A stretch of DNA of 64,000 bases, taken from positions 89,465 through 153,464 of the forward strand of contig CAYQEC010000003.1 of NCBI GenBank assembly GCA_964416425.1, given 5' to 3'. This document shows, piece after piece, positions 34,651 through 44,408 of the stretch. The notes beneath the pieces were generated by a model. The model searched no databases. It saw nothing but the letters and a program-made list of their open reading frames with translations, and was not told the DNA's origin. Every line of letters begins with the position of its first letter. Within the stretch, counting starts at the first letter, position 1. This stretch comes from CAYQEC01 sp964416425 (GTDB lineage: Bacteria > Actinomycetota > Acidimicrobiia > Spongiisociales > UBA5794). The position numbers were made by a program, and so were the translations under genes.

Positions 34651-37268
34651 CGTCCCCGTAGCGCCTCCCGGGCGGCCCGCCCCGCCTCCTCGACCGCATC
34701 CGGGACCCGATCGCCGTGGGGGCCGCCGGCCTGGGCCAGCTCCGGATCGGGGCTGCCCCCGCCGCCGACAACGGCGGCGCCGGCCCGCACGATGGTGCCG
34801 GCCGAGACCCCGTCGGCGACGAGATCCGGCGACACGAAGACGAGGAGCCCTGCCTTGCCGTCGTGGACGGCCCCGAGCACGCCGATCCCGGAGCCGAGGC
34901 GGTCGCGCAGCTGGAAGGCGAGCGCCCTGAGCTCGGCTGGCGACATGTCCTGCTGCGGGGCGACGAGCAGGCGGTGGTCCCCGTGGGTCTCGGCGGCGTC
35001 GACCAGGTCGCCGACGACCGACGACCGCGCCTGGGCCTCGAAGCGTTCGATCCGTGCTTCCTGCTCGTCGAGTCGGGTCAGCAGGGCGTCGACTCCGGAG
35101 ACGACCTGGCCGGGTTGGGCCCGGACCCGGCCGGCGATCTGCTCGAGCTGGCGGCGCAGGCCGGAGAGGTGCTCGTAGGCGGCGAGCCCGGTGAGGGCCT
35201 CGACCCGGCGGGTGTTGGCGGCCACCGAGCCCTCGCCGAGCAGGATCACCGGGCCGATCTGACCGGTGGAATGTACGTGGGTGCCGCCGCAGAACTCGGT
35301 CGAGTAATCCCCCGCCTTGACCACCCGGACCCGGTCGCCGTACTTGTCTCCGAAGAAGGCGAGGGCCCCCATCGCCTCGGCTTCGTCCTTACTGGTCTCG
35401 AGGGTGGTCACGTCGGCGTTCTCCACCACCCGGGCGTTCACCTCGTGCTCCACCTCGAGCAGCTCCTCCGGCCCGAGGGCGTGGTAGTGGGAGAAGTCGA
35501 AGCGGAGGCGGTCGGGCGCCACCAGCGATCCGGCCTGGTGAACGTGGCCACCAACGACCTCGCGCAACGCCCAGTGCAGCAGGTGGGTTCCGGTGTGGTT
35601 CTTGCGGATGCGTTCCCGCCGGTCGTGATCGACCTCGGCGGTGACGTCCTGCCCGACCGCTACCTGGCCGGCGGTCACGGTGCCGCGGTGGCCGTGGACG
35701 CCGGGCACGGCGTACTGGGTGTCGTCGATCATGACCCGGCCGGTGGCGGTCACAACTGCGCCCCGGTCACCGACCTGGCCGCCGGATTCGGCGTAGAAGG
35801 GGGTGCGATCGAGAAAGACCTCGACGTCCTGGCCGGCCTCGGCCCGCTCCACCAGCTCGCCTTCGCGCACGATCGCCAGGACCCGACCCCGGCTCCCCTC
35901 CTGCTGGTAGCCGACGAACTCGGTCCCTTCGATCCCGCGCAGCAGGGTGCGGTAGGCGTCGGCCCGGGCTGCCACGTCTCCACCCCGGAAGTGGCGGCGG
36001 GCCCGCTCCCGCTGCTCCTCCATCATGCGGTGGAACTCCCCGATGTCGAGCTGGATGCCCCGCTCCGAGAGGATCTCCTCGGTGAGCTCCCGCGGGAACC
36101 CGTAGGTGTCGTGCAGCTTGAAGGCCGTGGCCCCCGAGAAGACGTCCCCCGGCTCCATCTCCTCCAGCTCTTGGTCGAGGAGCTGATGACCGGATTCCAA
36201 GGTCCGCCGGAAGCGCACCTCTTCCCGCTCCGCCATCTCGATGATGGCATCGCGCCGGTCGACCAGCTCCGGGTAGCCCTCCGCCATCACGTCGACGGAC
36301 GCCGAGATGAGGCGGGGCAGCACGAGGTCGTCGGCGCCGAGCAGGAACCCGTGGCGCACCGCCCGCCGCAGCAGCCGCCGCAGCACGTAGCCACGTCCCT
36401 CGTTGGACGGCACCACCCGGTCGGCGATGAGGAACGTGACGGCCCGGCCGTGGTCCGCCATGATCCGCAGGCTGATGTCGGTGCCGTCGCGCTCCCCGAG
36501 CCGGACCCCGGTGACGCCTTCGGCGGCCGCCACCACCGGGCGAATGAGGTCGGTGTCGAACACGGTCTCCTTGCCCTGCAACACCACCGCCACCCGCTCC
36601 AGGCCGGCCCCGGTGTCGATGTTGCGGGCGGGGAGGTCGCCGACCACGTGGTAGGGCTCGTCCTGGACGTTCTGCATGAACACCAGGTTCCAGAACTCCA
36701 CGAAGCGTTCCTCGTCTACCACCGGCCCGCCGTCGGGCCCGTAGGCGGGGCCCTTGTCGTAGAAGATCTCCGACGACGGGCCGCATGGCCCCGGCACCCC
36801 CATCTGCCAGAAGTTGTCCCGGTCGCGGCGCTGCACCCGTTCCGGCCGCACCCCGACCGTCTCGATCCAGATCTCCTCGGCTTCCTTGTCGGTCTCGTGG
36901 ACCGTGAACCAGAGGCGGCCGGGATCGAGACCGAAGCCTTCGGTCGCCAGGTCGTAGGACCAGGGAATCGCCTTCTCCTTGAAGTAGTCGCCAAAGCTGA
37001 AGTTGCCCAACATCTCGAAGAAGGTGAGGTGGCGGGCGGTGGTGCCCACGATGTCGATGTCGCCGGTGCGGGCGCACTTCTGGACGCTGGCGGCCCGCCG
37101 GTAGGGCGGGGTGGTCTCGCCCAGCATGTACGGCTTGAAGGGCACCATGCCGGCGTTGGTGAGCAGCAGGGTCGGGTCGACCGGGATCAGCGAGGCGCTG
37201 GGCACGATGGTGTGGCGGCGCGCCTCGAAGAACTCGAGGAAGGTGCGGCGGATCCGGTTGCTGTCCAT
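34647..37268 (-). CDS. alaS: Alanyl-tRNA synthetase
   Basis: The 873-residue class II synthetase has motif 1 around NAGMVPFKPYM, motif 2 region with FFEMLGNFSFGDYF (about 84-97) and motif 3 GAGLERVAVVLQ. The editing domain has the zinc-type HTGTHLLHWAL and CGGTHVHSTGQIG sites. A C-terminal C-Ala domain ends with GGGGSPDPELAQAGGP. Length is typical. It starts the alaS-ruvX-mltG-aroE series, 54 bases after hisS. Antisense frames across this gene are unusually long but unsupported. Confidence 0.97.
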   Translation of the reverse strand: MDSNRIRRTFLEFFEARRHTIVPSASLIPVDPTLLLTNAGMVPFKPYMLGETTPPYRRAASVQKCARTGDIDIVGTTARHLTFFEMLGNFSFGDYFKEKAIPWSYDLATEGFGLDPGRLWFTVHETDKEAEEIWIETVGVRPERVQRRDRDNFWQMGVPGPCGPSSEIFYDKGPAYGPDGGPVVDEERFVEFWNLVFMQNVQDEPYHVVGDLPARNIDTGAGLERVAVVLQGKETVFDTDLIRPVVAAAEGVTGVRLGERDGTDISLRIMADHGRAVTFLIADRVVPSNEGRGYVLRRLLRRAVRHGFLLGADDLVLPRLISASVDVMAEGYPELVDRRDAIIEMAEREEVRFRRTLESGHQLLDQELEEMEPGDVFSGATAFKLHDTYGFPRELTEEILSERGIQLDIGEFHRMMEEQRERARRHFRGGDVAARADAYRTLLRGIEGTEFVGYQQEGSRGRVLAIVREGELVERAEAGQDVEVFLDRTPFYAESGGQVGDRGAVVTATGRVMIDDTQYAVPGVHGHRGTVTAGQVAVGQDVTAEVDHDRRERIRKNHTGTHLLHWALREVVGGHVHQAGSLVAPDRLRFDFSHYHALGPEELLEVEHEVNARVVENADVTTLETSKDEAEAMGALAFFGDKYGDRVRVVKAGDYSTEFCGGTHVHSTGQIGPVILLGEGSVAANTRRVEALTGLAAYEHLSGLRRQLEQIAGRVRAQPGQVVSGVDALLTRLDEQEARIERFEAQARSSVVGDLVDAAETHGDHRLLVAPQQDMSPAELRALAFQLRDRLGSGIGVLGAVHDGKAGLLVFVSPDLVADGVSAGTIVRAGAAVVGGGGSPDPELAQAGGPHGDRVPDAVEEAGRAAREALRGR

Positions 37269-37322
37269 CAGGTCGGGAAGGTTAGTGGCACCGGGTCCGA
37301 CAATCCCGATGGCCTTTCCGGG

Positions 37323-38651
37323 TCACGGTGCCAGGAGGCGCCGGCAGGCCGCGGTCGCCTCCCCGGTGGGAACCTCGACGCTCTCCCCGGAACCGAGGTC
37401 CTTGATCTGCACGGTTCCGGCTTCCCACTCCTGCGCGCCCACGATGACCGCGATGCGGTGGCCCCGCCGGTCGGCGTACTTCAGCTGGGCCCCCACCTTG
37501 CGCGGTTCGGGATAGAGCTCGACGTCGAGCCCGCCCCGCCGCAGCTCGGTGGCGAGCGTCAGGTAGCCGTCGCGACGATCCTCCTCGAAGTAGACAACGA
37601 GGATCGAGGCGGCGGTGTCGCGCCGGGCGCCCAAACCCAGCTCGTCCATCGCCGCCAGCAGCCGGTCCACCCCCAGCGAGGCGCCGACGCCGGGCAACCG
37701 TTGTGTGGTGTAGAGCGACGCCAGGTCGTCGTAGCGGCCGCCCGAGCAGCAGCTCCCGATGTCGGGGAGGGCGTCGAGGAACGTCTCGAACACGGTCCCG
37801 GTGTAGTAGTCGAGGCCGCGGGCGATGCTGACGTCGATGGCGACCCGGTCCGGCGCGACGCCGGCCGCCGCCATCCCCTCCACCACCTGGCGCAGCTCGG
37901 CGACCCCGGCCCGGGCCGTGTCGGAGGAGGCGGTGAGCGGCTCGAGAGCCGCCAGCACTGCGTCGTTGCCGCCGTGGAGAGCGGCCAGGTCGAGGATCTC
38001 GCCGGCCTGGGCCGGGGAGACCGCCGCCTCCTGCTCCAGCTCGACGATCACCGCGTCCCTCCCGATCTTGGGCAGCTTGTCGAGCCCCCGCAGCACCGCC
38101 GTCGCCCGGTCGGTCAGGTCGAGGTGCTCGAGGAACCCGGTGAGCACCTTGCGGTTGTTGAGATGGATGGTGAAGGCGTCGAACCCGAGAGCGGTGAAGA
38201 GATCGTGGATGACGAGCCCGGTCTCGATGTCGGCCACGATGCTCTCGGTGCCGATGGTGTCGAAGTCGCTCTGGAGGAACTCCCGGTAGCGGCCCCGCTG
38301 GGTGTTCTCTCCCCGCCACACCGGCCCGACGTGGTACCGCTTGAACGGCGTACCGAGGGTCCCGGCGTGCTCGGCCATGAAGCGGGCCAGCGGCACGGTG
38401 AGGTCGAACCGCAGCGCCACGTCACGACCTCCGGCGTCGTCGAAGCGGTAGAGCTGGTTGTCGGTCTCGTCGCCGCCCTTGCCGAGCAGGATCTCGGTGT
38501 ACTCCAGGGCCGGGGTGTCGATCGGGCTGTAGCCGTAGGAGCGGAATACCCGCTTGGCGGTGTCGACGAGGTGCTCACGGCGCAGCATCGGTCCGGGGAG
38601 GAAGTCCCGGAAGCCCTTGAGGGTGCGTGGTTGGATGGGTGGCTGGCTCAT
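37323..38651 (-). CDS. hisS: Histidyl-tRNA synthetase
   Basis: The 442-residue class II enzyme has the motif 1/2 elements RTLKGFRDFLP, RFDLTVPLARF and VWRGENTQRGRYREF(L)QSDFD (about residues 104-121), the histidine signature RGLDYYTGTVFE, GGRYDDL and motif 3 GASLGVDRLL, plus a C-terminal anticodon domain. The ATG at 38651 gives the usual short N-terminus; the longer frame runs into the neighbouring gene. Confidence 0.96.
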   Translation of the reverse strand: MSQPPIQPRTLKGFRDFLPGPMLRREHLVDTAKRVFRSYGYSPIDTPALEYTEILLGKGGDETDNQLYRFDDAGGRDVALRFDLTVPLARFMAEHAGTLGTPFKRYHVGPVWRGENTQRGRYREFLQSDFDTIGTESIVADIETGLVIHDLFTALGFDAFTIHLNNRKVLTGFLEHLDLTDRATAVLRGLDKLPKIGRDAVIVELEQEAAVSPAQAGEILDLAALHGGNDAVLAALEPLTASSDTARAGVAELRQVVEGMAAAGVAPDRVAIDVSIARGLDYYTGTVFETFLDALPDIGSCCSGGRYDDLASLYTTQRLPGVGASLGVDRLLAAMDELGLGARRDTAASILVVYFEEDRRDGYLTLATELRRGGLDVELYPEPRKVGAQLKYADRRGHRIAVIVGAQEWEAGTVQIKDLGSGESVEVPTGEATAACRRLLAP

Positions 38652-38697
38652 GGTGCTCCGTCGGGTCGGCCCCAAGGTAGTCGGTCCCGCCGGCGCC

Positions 38698-38889
38698 CTA
38701 GTGGCGACCGGCGGCGCCGACCCGGGCCGAGGCGGCGTCGAGCAGGTCCGCCGCTCCACGCAAGCCGGCGTCCCGCACGGCGCGCCCGGTCAGCCGGCGT
38801 CGCAGGTACGGGGAGCGGACCGCGAGGGAGACGGCGGCGGCGACGGTGGCAACGGCGCCGAGCAGGAACCAACGGATCCGGAGCAACAT
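38698..38889 (-). CDS. Small single-span membrane protein
   Basis: A 63-residue protein with one hydrophobic helix (about residues 6-24) flanked by arginines, then a basic amphipathic tail. Small proteins of this kind (for example DUF6167) are found near alaS in streptomycetes, and the position and layout match, but the family assignment is tentative. It lies between rarA and hisS, all co-oriented. Function unknown. Confidence 0.6.
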   Translation of the reverse strand: MLLRIRWFLLGAVATVAAAVSLAVRSPYLRRRLTGRAVRDAGLRGAADLLDAASARVGAAGRH

Positions 38890-38928
38890 GGCGTCAGGCT
38901 ACGCGGTCGCGGCGGATGGGGCGAGTCG

Positions 38929-40284
38929 TCAGCGGCGCCGGGGGCGTTTCCCGAGCCGGGCGTCGATCTCGGCGAGGCGGAGCCGTAGCTCGTGCTCCTC
39001 CCCCAGGTCCTTGGGGACGTAGAGCACCGCGGCGGTGGCCTCGTCGGGCAGGTATTGCTGCGGGGTGAGGGCCTCCTCCTCGTCGTGGGGGTAGACGTAG
39101 CCGACCCCGTCCCCGAGGGCCCGTTGTCCCTCGAATGCGGCCGAGCGCAGGTGGGGCGGCACCGCCGCCGCCGGGGTGCCCTCGACCAGCTCCCGGGTAC
39201 GGTCCATCGCCTCCTTGATCGAGTTCGACTTGGGGGCGAGTGCCAGGAACACGGTGGCGTGGGACAGGGCGTAGGCCCCTTCCGGGACGCCGATCACCTC
39301 GACGGCGCGGAAGGCGTCGATCGCCACCCCGAGCCCGCGGTTGTCGGCAAGGCCGATGTCTTCGGAGGCGAGGATCACGAGCCGCCGGGCGATGAACTTG
39401 GGATCCTCGCCCGCCTCCAGCATCGTGTGAAGCCAGTAGAGGGCGGCGTCGGGGTCGGAGCCCCGCACACTCTTGATGAACGCCGAGATCACGTCGTAGT
39501 GGCGGTCCCCGGCCTTGTCGTAGCGGATGACCCGCCGCTGCAGCGCCTCGGAGATGTCGGCGAGGCCGACCACCGCGCCGCCCCGGCCCCGGGCGATGGC
39601 GGCGGCGACCTCGAGGGTGTTGAGGGCGAGCCGGGCGTCCCCTCCCACCCGCTCCGCCAGTGCCTCCGCCGCGTCGTCCTGCAGCTCGACCCGGTTCCCC
39701 AGGCCCCGCATCGGGTCCTCCAGGGCGCTCCGCACCACGCGGTCGATCTCCTCCGGGCTCAGCGTCTCGGTGCGAAACACGGTGCAGCGGGAGATCAGCG
39801 GGGAGTTGACCTCGAAGAACGGGTTCTCGGTGGTGGCTCCGATCAGGATCACGATCCCGTCCTCGACGCCGGGGAGCAGGGCATCCTGCTGAGCCTTGGT
39901 GAAGCGGTGGATCTCGTCGAGGAAGAGCACGGTGCGGCCTCGCCCCTCCTCGATCCGCCGGGCGGCGGAGGCGAGCACCTCCCGCACGTCCTTGACCCCG
40001 GCCGAGGTGGCGGAGAGCTGGGCGAAGCGGGCCTCCGAGTAGCTGGCGACGAGGCGCGCCAGCGTCGTCTTCCCGGTCCCGGGGGGACCCCACAGGATCA
40101 TCGACGACGGCTCCCCCGATTCGACCAGGGCTCGGAAGGCGGCGCCGGGAGCGACGAGGTTCGCCTGACCGGCGATCTCCTCGAGGGAACGGGGCCGCAT
40201 CCGGGCCGCCAGCGGGGCCACCGCCCGCCGCTGGGCGGCACGGTCATCGGCGAACAGGTCGTCCTGGTCGCCGGACACGCTCAC
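38929..40284 (-). CDS. rarA: Replication-associated recombination protein RarA (MgsA)
   Basis: A 451-residue AAA+ ATPase related to clamp loaders and RuvB that acts at stalled forks with SSB. Walker A is GPPGTGKTT (66-74), Walker B FLDEIHRF, sensor 1 GATTENP, and the family-specific KSVRGSDPDAALYWL and SEDIGLADN segments follow, with a C-terminal tetramerisation region containing YVYPHD. The GTG start at 40284 overlaps the aspS stop. Confidence 0.95.
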   Translation of the reverse strand: MSVSGDQDDLFADDRAAQRRAVAPLAARMRPRSLEEIAGQANLVAPGAAFRALVESGEPSSMILWGPPGTGKTTLARLVASYSEARFAQLSATSAGVKDVREVLASAARRIEEGRGRTVLFLDEIHRFTKAQQDALLPGVEDGIVILIGATTENPFFEVNSPLISRCTVFRTETLSPEEIDRVVRSALEDPMRGLGNRVELQDDAAEALAERVGGDARLALNTLEVAAAIARGRGGAVVGLADISEALQRRVIRYDKAGDRHYDVISAFIKSVRGSDPDAALYWLHTMLEAGEDPKFIARRLVILASEDIGLADNRGLGVAIDAFRAVEVIGVPEGAYALSHATVFLALAPKSNSIKEAMDRTRELVEGTPAAAVPPHLRSAAFEGQRALGDGVGYVYPHDEEEALTPQQYLPDEATAAVLYVPKDLGEEHELRLRLAEIDARLGKRPRRR

Positions 40285-42071
40285 GTCTCGCCCTCGGTGG
40301 CGTCCCAGGCGCGCCGCACCGCGGGGCGCACGTCGATGCCGAGCTCGGCGAGTTGGGCATCGTCAACCCTGCTCGGCGATCCGGTGAGGGGATCGCCCCC
40401 GGTCTGGGTCTTGGGGAACGGGATCACCTCACGGATGTTCGGCTCGTTCTGCAGGATCGAGACGAGGCGGTCGACGCCGATGGCGAACCCGGCGTGGGGC
40501 GGTGTCCCGTAACGCAGCGCCTCCAGGAACCAGCCGAACCTGCGCTCCGCGTCCTCCGGTGAGATGCCGAGCACGTTGAACACCTGCGCCTGCACCGCCG
40601 GGTCGTGGATCCGGACGCTTCCCGACCCCAGCTCGCTGCCGTTGAGCACCAGGTCGTAGGCCTTCGACACCGCCGTCGCCGGCGATTCACGCATCTCCTC
40701 CACCGACACCGGGGAGGTGAACGGATGGTGCGCCGGAGCCAGGTTCCCTTCCCCGTCGATCTCGAACACCGGGAAGTCGACCACGAAGAGGAACCGCAGC
40801 TCGTCGTGGTCTTCGGGCCTCCCCAGTTCGAGGCGGAGCTGCCCCAGCACCGCCCCCACCACCCGGGCCGTGTCGGCGGCGAGCAACAGCACGTCCCCCG
40901 CTGCCGCACCGAGGGCCGCGGCGAGGTCCTGCTGCTCGGCGGGAGCGAGGAACTTGGCCACCGGGGAACGGAGCGAGCCGTCGTCCTCGACGACCATCCA
41001 CACCAGGCCCTTGGCGCCCAGCTCCTGGGCCCGTGCCACCAACCGGTCGAGACCGGCCCGGGAGAGGCCGAGGCCGCCGGCGTTGGCGCCGCGCACCACG
41101 CCGCCGTCGGCCAGCACCCCGGCGAACGCCTGGAACTCGGTGGCGGCGAACACCTCGCCGAGATCGGTGATCTCCATCCCGAACCGGATGTCGGGTTTGT
41201 CGGTGCCGTAGCGGGCCATCGCCTCGGCGTATCCGAGGTGGGGGAAGGGCCGCTCCAGCTCGACGCCGCGCACGTCCCGGGCCACCTGGACCACGATCGC
41301 CTCCAGCGTCTCCAGCACGTCCTCCTGCCCCCAGAAGGACCCCTCCAGGTCGAGCTGGGTGAACTCGAGCTGGCGGTCGGCTCGGAGGTCCTCGTCCCGG
41401 TAGCAGCGGGCAACCTGGTAGTAGCGCTCCACCCCGCCGATCATGAGGAGTTGCTTGAAGAGCTGGGGCGATTGGGGCAGGGCGTAGAAGTTTCCGGGAC
41501 GGAGCCGGCTCGGCACCAGCATGTCGCGGGCCCCTTCTGGGGTGGAGGCGATCAGGGTCGGGGTCTCCACCTCGAGGAACCCCCGCTCGTCGAGCACTCG
41601 GCGCATCGCCCGGATCGTGGTGGAGCGGGCCCGCAGGTTGGCGGCCATGCGCCCGGTGCGCAGGTCGAGGTAGCGGTACTCGAGCCGCCGCTCCTCGGCC
41701 ACGTCGACCCGGTCGTCGAGCTGGAACGGCAACGGATCGGCCGGGCTGAGCACCTCCAGGCCACTGGCGACCACGTCGACCTCACCACTAGGGAGATCCG
41801 GGTTGACGGTGCCTTCGGGGCGGGCCCGCACCTCGCCGACGACAGCGATGCAGTACTCCGTGCGCAACCCGTGGAGCACATCGGTCGGGGCCGGGGCGTT
41901 CTCGGGGTTGAGCACGACCTGGGCCCGCCCGGAGGCGTCCCGCAGGTCGACGAAGATCACCCCGCCGTGGTCGCGCCGGTGCGCCACCCACCCCGCCAGG
42001 CTGACGCGGCGGCCGATGTCGGCGGCCCGCAGCTCACCGGCCCGGGCGGTCCTCAGCGGTTCGTTATCCAT
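40281..42071 (-). CDS. aspS: Aspartyl-tRNA synthetase (probably non-discriminating, Asp/Asn)
   Basis: A 596-residue bacterial-type AspRS: N-terminal OB anticodon domain (1-110), class II core with motif 2 CYRDEDLRADRQLEFTQLDLE (about 208-228), a GAD insertion domain, and motif 3 GFAIGVDRLV. In the anticodon domain the sequence is RRDHGG (32-37), with histidine 35 where discriminating enzymes such as the E. coli one have leucine. That histidine is linked in Pseudomonas AspRS to charging both tRNA-Asp and tRNA-Asn. It predicts a GatCAB route to Asn-tRNA, which is not in this window. Confidence 0.94.
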   Translation of the reverse strand: MDNEPLRTARAGELRAADIGRRVSLAGWVAHRRDHGGVIFVDLRDASGRAQVVLNPENAPAPTDVLHGLRTEYCIAVVGEVRARPEGTVNPDLPSGEVDVVASGLEVLSPADPLPFQLDDRVDVAEERRLEYRYLDLRTGRMAANLRARSTTIRAMRRVLDERGFLEVETPTLIASTPEGARDMLVPSRLRPGNFYALPQSPQLFKQLLMIGGVERYYQVARCYRDEDLRADRQLEFTQLDLEGSFWGQEDVLETLEAIVVQVARDVRGVELERPFPHLGYAEAMARYGTDKPDIRFGMEITDLGEVFAATEFQAFAGVLADGGVVRGANAGGLGLSRAGLDRLVARAQELGAKGLVWMVVEDDGSLRSPVAKFLAPAEQQDLAAALGAAAGDVLLLAADTARVVGAVLGQLRLELGRPEDHDELRFLFVVDFPVFEIDGEGNLAPAHHPFTSPVSVEEMRESPATAVSKAYDLVLNGSELGSGSVRIHDPAVQAQVFNVLGISPEDAERRFGWFLEALRYGTPPHAGFAIGVDRLVSILQNEPNIREVIPFPKTQTGGDPLTGSPSRVDDAQLAELGIDVRPAVRRAWDATEGET

Positions 42072-42113
42072 CCCAGCGGTCTCCTCGCTTGCATCGAGCC
42101 GTGACGCGGCAGC

Positions 42114-42770
42114 TCACAGCTCCTGCAGGAAGGGGTTGGTGCGGCGCTCCCGGGCCAGGGTAGTCGCCGGACCGTGACCGGGCAGCACCCGCGTCTCGTC
42201 GGGCAGTGGCAGCACCTTCGTCTCCATCGAACGCAGCAGGGTGGCGAAGTCGCCGCCGGGAAGGTCGGTCCTCCCGATCGATCCGGCGAAGAGATGGTCC
42301 CCGCCGAACAGCACCCCCTCGTCCCGCTGCAGGAAACAGCAGTGGCCCGGGGTGTGCCCGGGGGTGTGCAACACCTCCAGGGTGACGCCTGCGACGTCGA
42401 GCACCATGCCGTCGGACAGCGTCTCGAACCGCTCCGGCGGGGCGAACTGGTCCTCCACCCCGGCGGGGGCGCCGCTCCCGAAGAGCGCCGCGATCTGGAT
42501 CCGCGGGTCGCGGGCGAGCCACTCGTCGTCGGGGTGGAGGTAGGCCTGCATCGACCAACGGAGAGCGGCGTCACGGGCGCCTCCCTCGTGGTCGAGGTGG
42601 GCGTGGGTCAGCAGCAGCCCGACCGGCACCACCTGATGGCGGGCCACCAACTCGGCGATCCCCTCGATGTCGGGCGGGGCGTCGATGATCAGCCCCGGCC
42701 CACCGGCCTCGGGGGCGACCACGTAGCAGTTGGTCTCCGCCAGCCACAGCGAACGGGTCTCGATGATCAT
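42114..42770 (-). CDS. Metallo-beta-lactamase-fold hydrolase (glyoxalase II-like)
   Basis: A 218-residue MBL-fold protein with the metal motif THAHLDHEGG (about 75-84), further ligand histidine in HTPGHTPGHCC, aspartate in FGGDHLFAGSIGRTDLP and C-terminal PGHGPAT. This set is that of hydroxyacylglutathione-hydrolase-like thioesterases. The substrate is unknown: actinobacteria generally lack glutathione, so a mycothiol or other thioester is possible. An MBL gene between rel and hisS is typical in this phylum. Confidence 0.88.
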   Translation of the reverse strand: MIIETRSLWLAETNCYVVAPEAGGPGLIIDAPPDIEGIAELVARHQVVPVGLLLTHAHLDHEGGARDAALRWSMQAYLHPDDEWLARDPRIQIAALFGSGAPAGVEDQFAPPERFETLSDGMVLDVAGVTLEVLHTPGHTPGHCCFLQRDEGVLFGGDHLFAGSIGRTDLPGGDFATLLRSMETKVLPLPDETRVLPGHGPATTLARERRTNPFLQEL

Positions 42771-42794
42771 GCGTCGCGGGAGCCTACCGTCCGG

Positions 42795-44408
42795 CTAGGA
42801 GCAACCCGCCGTGGTCGCCCAACACGGGTTCGTGATCTCCCGCCAGTTGGTGTAGGTCCATTCCTCGCGCAGTAGCGGGAAGAACGGGGGACGGATTCGG
42901 TCGAGGCGGACGTCGAAGTCGTAGTTCCTGGTTTCGAAGGACTGCGCCATGTCCCCGGTCTCCACCGAGGCGAAGGATCCGAAGGAGGCGAACTCGGAAT
43001 GGGACGGCGTCAGCGGGCTGCCGTCGTCGCCGCACGACCGGGCGGTGGCGACGCTGCCGTTCTGGGCGAGCATGGCGGCGTAGACGAAGAGGTCGCGGTC
43101 GGAGCCGACCGCGTTCGGGTTGACCCGGATCTCGTCGGAGGCGACCAGGCCGAGCACGTCGCCGCCGTCGAGGTCGTCGTGGTAGCGGATGTCGCTGGCG
43201 ATGATGACGTTGCGCCGCGCCGAGGAGTTCCCGGCGTAGATGGTGAGCTGGCCGGCCAGTTCGAAGGTGTCGGAGGAATTCTGCCCGAGCACGACGTGCT
43301 CGTTGGCCCACAGCGCCCCGTTGGGCGGAAGGGCAAAGGTGTCGAGGTAGTGCCAGTTGGCGTTCTGGGAGTTGACCCACCACCGCTCCTCGGAGGTGAG
43401 GCAGCCGGACCCACTGGGCGCCGTGGTGGAGTAGGAGACGCGGAGCCGGGTCTCGCCTCCCACCTGGACGGTCTGGATGAGGTAGGCGTTCGCCCCGGAC
43501 GGGATCGAGTGGTTCTCGGCCGGGTCGAGGCAGATCCCGCCCCCTTCACAGGCGGCGTGCTCCAGCAGGTCGAGGTCGTCCCAGAACCGATCGAAGTCGA
43601 TCGGGTCCGGGTAGACGTCGGTGATGTACTCCCCCGCCGCGTTGTGGTTGCCGGTGCTGTCCCAGCCCTCCGCCCCGTCCATCCAGGTGGGCGGGTAGTA
43701 CCAGTACCAGGTGTAGTCGTCGCGGTACCCGATCAGGCCCTCGGCGTAGACGTTGCCGTAGGCCTTGGCGCCGGGGAGGTAGCCGATGTTGCCGCCGGAG
43801 TACACCTTGCCGATCGAGTTGGCGCCGTCGCCGAAACGGAGGTCCTTCTCCAGCAGCCAGGCGAACTCGGAGAGCGATTCGGCCCGGATCTCGACCGTGA
43901 CTGCCCGGGTCGAGGGGCGGCCCCCCTGGCGGCCCACCACGGTGACCTCGAGCGCCCCCGCCTGGGCCGGCGGGGTGACGTGGAGCAGCACCCCGATGTC
44001 GTCGCTCGTCGCCCCGGTCCCCGCCTCCAGCAGCGGGTGGTGGTAGTAGTCGGTGGTCTCCTGGTAGTCCCACGTCTCGCAGCTCTCGATCCAGGGGTTG
44101 CCTGGCTGCACCACGTTGAGGTAGCCGGAGGAGGTGGAGTCGCTGCACACCCGGGGCGCCTCCGCCTCGTCGACGTAGCTCATGTAGTAGGAGGGATCGA
44201 TGGTCATCTTGGCGGCGTAGCGCTCCAGCATCGCCTCGGTCCCGGCGAGTACGGTGTCCTCCCGCTTCCCGAAGTCGGCCTTGCTCGTCTGGTTCAACGC
44301 CAGGCGGGAGACGAGCACGGTGAGGATCACGATGGTGAACACGCCGATGATCACCGTGCCGAGGGCGAACCCTCCCTCACCTGCGAGCCGGCGTCGGGGT
44401 CTACCCAT
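42795..44408 (-). CDS. Large PilX-like minor (tip) pilin
   Basis: A 537-residue secreted protein with a class III-type leader GEGG/FALGTV (cleavage after G13) and a hydrophobic helix (about 14-38). Position +5 is Thr18, not the Glu found in ordinary pilins; this also happens in the large tip pseudopilin GspK. The remaining roughly 490 residues are a beta-rich domain with many Asp, Asn, Gly and aromatic residues and several cysteines. It is coupled by an eight-base overlap to the PilW-like gene. I infer a pilus-tip component; no enzymatic domain was recognised. Confidence 0.7.
   Translation of the reverse strand: MGRPRRRLAGEGGFALGTVIIGVFTIVILTVLVSRLALNQTSKADFGKREDTVLAGTEAMLERYAAKMTIDPSYYMSYVDEAEAPRVCSDSTSSGYLNVVQPGNPWIESCETWDYQETTDYYHHPLLEAGTGATSDDIGVLLHVTPPAQAGALEVTVVGRQGGRPSTRAVTVEIRAESLSEFAWLLEKDLRFGDGANSIGKVYSGGNIGYLPGAKAYGNVYAEGLIGYRDDYTWYWYYPPTWMDGAEGWDSTGNHNAAGEYITDVYPDPIDFDRFWDDLDLLEHAACEGGGICLDPAENHSIPSGANAYLIQTVQVGGETRLRVSYSTTAPSGSGCLTSEERWWVNSQNANWHYLDTFALPPNGALWANEHVVLGQNSSDTFELAGQLTIYAGNSSARRNVIIASDIRYHDDLDGGDVLGLVASDEIRVNPNAVGSDRDLFVYAAMLAQNGSVATARSCGDDGSPLTPSHSEFASFGSFASVETGDMAQSFETRNYDFDVRLDRIRPPFFPLLREEWTYTNWREITNPCWATTAGCS

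Noticed and set aside
34716..39068. A 1450-codon open frame on the plus strand across alaS and hisS
   Set aside because: It is antisense to two clear synthetases, has no recognisable family, and reflects the GC-rich third-codon bias that removes stops from the opposite strand.
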